Shown here piece after piece: positions 12,484-14,965 of a stretch of 14,965 bases of DNA. Source of the stretch: Candidatus Woesearchaeota archaeon (GTDB lineage: Archaea; Nanobdellota; Nanobdellia; Woesearchaeales; ARS49); NCBI GenBank assembly GCA_019323015.1, contig JAHWHY010000019.1:1-14965 (forward strand). The letters are read 5' to 3'. The notes beneath the pieces are model-generated. The model did not search any database and was not told the DNA's origin. It saw only the letters and a program-made list of their open reading frames with translations. The translations under genes and the position numbers were made by a program. The stretch's first letter is position 1. Each line of letters begins with the position of its first letter.

Positions 12484-12963
12484 TTATTGCGTGAGCATAG
12501 TCAATTCTTTTCTTGCTTTTTCAATGTCTTCATTATTAAGGTTTTTAATAAACAGCGTCATCTTTAGAATAAAATCCTCTGCAATACCCAATAATTCCCT
12601 AGTAGATTCTTTTGTTATTTCATCAGCGGTAACATAATATTGCGAGTCTATTCTTTCTTTTTTTGCATCAGAAATTGTTTTGAACAAACCATTCTGATTA
12701 AATATAACTTTAAGCAGCAGAATAGAACCAGAATGGTTTTCACATTTGATTCCCGCCTTAAACAGTAAGCCAATTAACAGATCATACATCGCATAATAAG
12801 CCATGCCTACAGAATTTTCAAATAAACTGTTTGCTAATAAAAGTTTTGCAGATTTCAAGCAATTTGCGGATTTTTCTGTATAAGACTCACAGATTTCCTC
12901 GGAAGGCTCGATTAATTCCAGTTTTTCTTCTTTTTTCAGCTTAATCAAAAATTTGTTTCCCAT
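12484..12963 (-). CDS. HEPN-domain protein, partner of the nucleotidyltransferase
   Basis: 159 residues. The helical core has the HEPN signature: AKLLLANSLFENSVGMAYYA, then MYDLLIGLLFKAGIKCENHS (H77), and the late helix segment RIDSQYY...EDFILKMTLF. HEPN proteins paired with MNT enzymes are often RNA-cleaving toxins. The usual catalytic R-x4-6-H is not present; R104 is followed by IDSQ and two tyrosines (Y109, Y110), so ribonuclease activity is doubtful. In studied pairs a tyrosine near that motif is AMPylated by the MNT partner. The start overlaps the MNT gene's end by 23 bases, indicating coupled expression. It may be a variant toxin or a non-catalytic partner. Confidence 0.75.
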   Translation of the reverse strand: MGNKFLIKLKKEEKLELIEPSEEICESYTEKSANCLKSAKLLLANSLFENSVGMAYYAMYDLLIGLLFKAGIKCENHSGSILLLKVIFNQNGLFKTISDAKKERIDSQYYVTADEITKESTRELLGIAEDFILKMTLFIKNLNNEDIEKARKELTMLTQ

Positions 12964-13492
12964 AAAATTCCTCTATTCCTTTAATGATTATGTGGTCTTT
13001 AATAATTTCTTTTATTAAAAAGGATTTTACATCAAAAGGTCCTATTTTAACTTTGATTTTGGAATTTATCTCTTCAACTATTTTTTTGGTGTTTCTGTCT
13101 TTTGTTTCAATGTAAATGTCTATGTCACTGCTTTTCTTAGCAATGCCTTTTGCATAGCTGCCAAAAAGAATAATTAGCTTTTCATCTGTTTTCTTTATTA
13201 TTTCTTCAAAGATAATGCTTAACTCAGGATATTTTTTCAGTAATTTTATGAGTTTATTTAATTCTGCTTCAAAGACATAACTTTTTGCAATAAGATTTTT
13301 TTTCAGAAAAAATGTTTTATTTTTGCCTTCTTTTTTATAATCAATCACGTTCTCTTTTTTAAGCCTGTTCAGCTTTCTGGACACAGTGGAGTGAGATTTA
13401 TTCAACTTCTTGGCAATCCCTCTGACATGGTTCTCTTTTGTTATTAACAGTCCGATTATGTCTAACTTAATATTGTTTCTTTTTTGCACCAT
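12941..13492 (-). CDS. HTH-fused minimal nucleotidyltransferase, MntA-like antitoxin
   Basis: 183 residues from the ATG at 13492. An in-frame TTG at 13501 is possible, but the TATA box at 13516-13523 sits 27 bases before the ATG, predicting a leaderless mRNA from there. Residues 8-65 form a winged helix (KLDIIGLLITKENHVRGIAK, NKSHSTVSRKLNRLKKENVI). The C-terminal half is a polymerase-beta-type nucleotidyltransferase with the full GSx10DxD motif (GSYAKG...SSDID) and a possible third Asp in GPFD. Known MntA antitoxins AMPylate and so silence their HEPN toxin. Here the fused HTH would also allow autorepression; a GTTC-N7-GAAC inverted repeat lies at 13495-13509, just before the start codon. The HEPN gene follows and overlaps. 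Confidence 0.82.
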   Translation of the reverse strand: MVQKRNNIKLDIIGLLITKENHVRGIAKKLNKSHSTVSRKLNRLKKENVIDYKKEGKNKTFFLKKNLIAKSYVFEAELNKLIKLLKKYPELSIIFEEIIKKTDEKLIILFGSYAKGIAKKSSDIDIYIETKDRNTKKIVEEINSKIKVKIGPFDVKSFLIKEIIKDHIIIKGIEEFYGKQIFD

Positions 13493-13515
13493 ATGTTCCA
13501 ATAATGAACCAATAT

Positions 13516-13523
13516 ATATAAAA
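13516..13523 (-). promoter_or_regulatory. TATA box of the MNT-HEPN operon
   Basis: The minus strand reads AGTTTTATATATATTGG. TATA-to-ATG spacing of 27 bases supports a leaderless start at 13492. Confidence 0.5.
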
Positions 13524-13538
13524 CTTTTGTTTTTAATT

Positions 13539-13564
13539 AAAAAAATCCTGCCTTTTTCAGCAGG
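13539..13564 (-). terminator. Hairpin terminator after the fourth lipoprotein gene
   Basis: On the minus strand CCTGC pairs with GCAGG around TGAAAAAG, then ATTTTTTT follows. It lies just downstream of the lipoprotein stop at 13584 and just upstream of the MNT-HEPN promoter, so it separates the two units. Confidence 0.65.
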
Positions 13565-13583
13565 TTATTATCTTGGATGAAAA

Positions 13584-13904
13584 TTACTCTTGCCAATCGA
13601 ATGTTTTATCATCTCTATTGCGTTCAAGTTCAATAAGCCAAGCAAGATCAGACATTGTCAGTGGGTCTTCTATTTTGCCATTCTGCTGAGCAGCTTTCAA
13701 TAAAATAGCTGACCACTTGCCAGAGTGCTTAAGTCTACCATTAAGCTCCATATTCTTCTTGACATTTTCATATGCCTGTCTTGTACTGCTACTGTCATAG
13801 TCATATGGCTCATCACTTCCGCAACCACTTACGGCCAATGCTAGAGTTAAAACTCCTGCATAAATTGCGCGCATAGGTTGCATATATCCCTTGTTCTCTT
13901 TCAT
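13584..13904 (-). CDS. Small lipoprotein coupled to an Lrp-like regulator
   Basis: 106 residues from the ATG at 13904, chosen because GGAGG lies eight bases upstream and the ATG overlaps the regulator's stop (ATGA). A longer frame from 13934 would add ten residues inside the regulator. Residues 1-28 form a lipoprotein signal with lipobox AVSG-C28. The mature part is short, polar and acidic at its start (GSDEPYDYDSSS), then helical (RQAYENVKKNMELN...KWSAILLKAAQQN). No domain is recognised. Coupling with a transcription regulator suggests the regulator controls this lipoprotein, or that the two are needed together. Terminated at 13539-13564. Confidence 0.7.
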   Translation of the reverse strand: MKENKGYMQPMRAIYAGVLTLALAVSGCGSDEPYDYDSSSTRQAYENVKKNMELNGRLKHSGKWSAILLKAAQQNGKIEDPLTMSDLAWLIELERNRDDKTFDWQE

Positions 13905-14377
13905 TTTCTGTTCCTCCAAAAGTTTTCTCTGCAAATCTCCTTTTTAAGCCTGATTTTCCGGACAAAATTAACCGGAAAGGCTTGCACTAAATGTGATAAA
14001 AATGCCTTTACCTCATTTTCACTCTTAGACACTATTTCAAAAATAAAATCAAATTCAATACTTGTGTGAAGATTATTAACTAAATAACAATTCGAAAGAT
14101 ACTGCCCAATCTTTTGTTTTTTGTTATCTGCGTTTATTAAAACTAAATATTGTCTAGTAAAACCCAGTTTTTCAAAATTTAACAAGCAGACAAACTTTAT
14201 TAACTCCCTTTTATGTAATCGAACTATTCTATCAAATACTGTTGATTTGGGAATGTTGGTTACTGCACTGATTTTTACAAGGCTTATTTTGCTATTCTTC
14301 CGCAACACCTGCAGTATTTTGCTTTCTTTTTTGGATATCATTTTGTATTTGTTATCACTAAATCGTGTAAACTCCAC
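13901..14377 (-). CDS. Lrp/AsnC-family transcription regulator
   Basis: 158 residues from a GTG at 14377. The next ATG, at 14341, would remove 12 residues but leave the HTH intact. The HTH (about 16-62) reads ESKILQVLRKNSKISLVKIS, then IPKSTVFDRIVRLHKRELIK, the AsnC pattern with recognition helix STVFDRIVRL. The rest (64-150) fits the alpha-beta RAM domain that binds effectors and drives oligomer formation. Lrp-like proteins usually bind palindromes and control their own gene. A perfect 15-bp inverted repeat covers this gene's TATA region at 14386-14427. TATA spacing suggests a leaderless GTG start. The ligand cannot be told. Confidence 0.8.
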   Translation of the reverse strand: MEFTRFSDNKYKMISKKESKILQVLRKNSKISLVKISAVTNIPKSTVFDRIVRLHKRELIKFVCLLNFEKLGFTRQYLVLINADNKKQKIGQYLSNCYLVNNLHTSIEFDFIFEIVSKSENEVKAFLSHLVQAFPVNFVRKIRLKKEICRENFWRNRK

Positions 14378-14385
14378 TCTAATAA

Positions 14386-14427
14386 GTATTTTATGTATAT
14401 ATTTTTTATATGATATACATAAAATAC
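14386..14427. promoter_or_regulatory. Perfect 15-bp inverted repeat, likely Lrp-type operator
   Basis: GTATTTTATGTATAT (14386-14400) and ATATACATAAAATAC (14413-14427) are exact reverse complements with a 12-base spacer. The repeat covers the minus-strand TATA region (about 14398-14411) of the Lrp-like gene and ends seven bases before the plus-strand TATA box of the AbrB/PhoU gene. A bound dimer could shut off both promoters. Confidence 0.65.
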
Positions 14428-14433
14428 ATAAAT

Positions 14434-14441
14434 CTTAAATA
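14434..14441 (+). promoter_or_regulatory. TATA box of the AbrB/PhoU-like gene
   Basis: CTTAAATA is centred 27 bases before the ATG at 14465, indicating a leaderless transcript. It is adjacent to the inverted repeat at 14386-14427. Confidence 0.5.
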
Positions 14442-14464
14442 CTAGTTCAACAATCAATCTGCAT

Positions 14465-14965
14465 ATGAAGCGCAAAATCATTGAACATGGAACATCCAAT
14501 GCAATAATTCTGCCCAAAAAATGGTTTGATAAATACGGCCTGAAAAGAGGGGAAGAAGTGGATATAGAACAGGCAGGGCCTATGCTGATAGTGAATGCAG
14601 AAAAAATAAGATCTAAACAAGAACTCATACAGATAGAACAGCAATATTTTGTCCCTTATGTGCATAGAGTTATCGGCAAATTGTTTCAAGCAGGGTATGA
14701 TCATATAGCTGTGAAAATATCAGACGCAAAAGATATGGAAGAAGCAGAAAAAGAAGCATTAAAAAACGTGATGGGACTTGAAGTAATCAAAAAAACCGAT
14801 AAAGAAATCGCTTTTGATATAATCATATCAGATACCCCTGAGCAGTATGCAAAATATGAACGCAAGGTGTTTCAGACAGCAATAGAGTATTCTAAGTTTA
14901 TTTTAGATTTAATCGAAAAAAAGGAATATGCTAAACTAGGTGATAGGGCGGTAGAGATGTTAAAT
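14465..14965 (+). CDS. SpoVT/AbrB plus PhoU-like regulator, 3' end beyond the window
   Basis: 167 codons are present and the frame is open at the window end. Residues 1-47 form an AbrB-like hairpin (RKIIEHGTSNAIILPKKWFD, GLKRGEEVDIEQ). A mixed helix-strand region (48-125) follows, and from about 128 helices of PhoU type begin (PEQYAKYERKVFQTAIEYSK). AbrB plus PhoU is a common archaeal architecture, annotated as a phosphate uptake regulator. It may sense phosphate status and bind DNA. No phosphate transporter is seen nearby. It is divergent from the Lrp-like gene with a shared operator candidate. The PhoU assignment is moderate because most of that domain is cut off. Confidence 0.75.
   Translation, partial: MKRKIIEHGTSNAIILPKKWFDKYGLKRGEEVDIEQAGPMLIVNAEKIRSKQELIQIEQQYFVPYVHRVIGKLFQAGYDHIAVKISDAKDMEEAEKEALKNVMGLEVIKKTDKEIAFDIIISDTPEQYAKYERKVFQTAIEYSKFILDLIEKKEYAKLGDRAVEMLN

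Noticed and set aside
13905..13934. A longer start for the small lipoprotein at 13934.
   Set aside because: GGAGG sits eight bases before the ATG at 13904, and the overlap with the regulator stop fits coupled translation. The extra ten residues would lengthen the signal peptide's N-region unusually.
1..14965. Search for tRNA, rRNA, CRISPR arrays and insertion sequences.
   Set aside because: No cloverleaf with a conserved T-loop, no rRNA signature, no regular repeat-spacer pattern and no transposase motif was seen by eye. Short or unusual RNA genes could be missed.

Overview
The window most likely comes from an AT-rich archaeon, probably of the DPANN type (Woesearchaeota/Pacearchaeota-like). 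Archaeal traits seen directly are TATA boxes preceded by purine-rich BRE-like stretches, several apparently leaderless genes with a TATA centre 26-28 nt before the start codon, GGTG/GGTGAT ribosome binding sites matching the archaeal 16S tail, and a SpoVT/AbrB-plus-PhoU-like regulator. Lineage is an inference, because there is no rRNA or ribosomal protein here. Two gene types are more familiar from bacteria: a class I GAPDH and a Hanks-type kinase with TPRs.

Layout. (1) 1-3040, minus strand: an envelope lipoprotein cluster with three lipoprotein genes (the leftmost cut by the window edge) and a small five-cysteine protein. Each lipoprotein gene has its own promoter close behind the upstream stop codon; promoters and leaders are related in sequence and the start codons are not ATG. 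(2) 3204-5410: a leaderless HTH/ACT-like regulator, an unrecognised small protein, and a convergent 344-residue protein whose C-terminal third resembles the RelE/YafQ toxin fold. (3) 5462-8323, plus strand: a tightly coupled operon of GAPDH, PGK, a 61-residue DUF4258-like protein, a zinc-finger/AbrB antitoxin-like protein and a 30-codon ORF that looks like an antitoxin tail. The GAPDH leader has two hairpins, the second of which covers part of the ribosome binding site. (4) 8324-8472: a promoter region dense in palindromes and direct repeats, leading to a 793-residue membrane-anchored Ser/Thr kinase with C-terminal TPRs. (5) 10860-12392, minus: a large secreted Thr/Ser/Gly-rich surface protein, end to end with the kinase gene. 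(6) 12484-13492, minus: an HTH-nucleotidyltransferase (MNT) and HEPN pair. (7) 13584-14377, minus: an Lrp/AsnC-like regulator translationally coupled to a fourth lipoprotein, closed by a terminator. (8) 14465 to the end, plus: a truncated AbrB/PhoU-like regulator, divergent from the Lrp-like gene across a perfect 15-bp inverted repeat.

Taken together the window joins central glycolysis (GAPDH then PGK), envelope proteins (four lipoproteins and one surface protein), a transmembrane signalling kinase, and two or three toxin-antitoxin-like modules. Regulators and toxin-like genes tend to look leaderless, while exported proteins, GAPDH and the kinase have leaders with GGTG-type sites. No tRNA, rRNA, CRISPR array or insertion sequence was seen, and no gene-free stretch exceeds about 240 bases.
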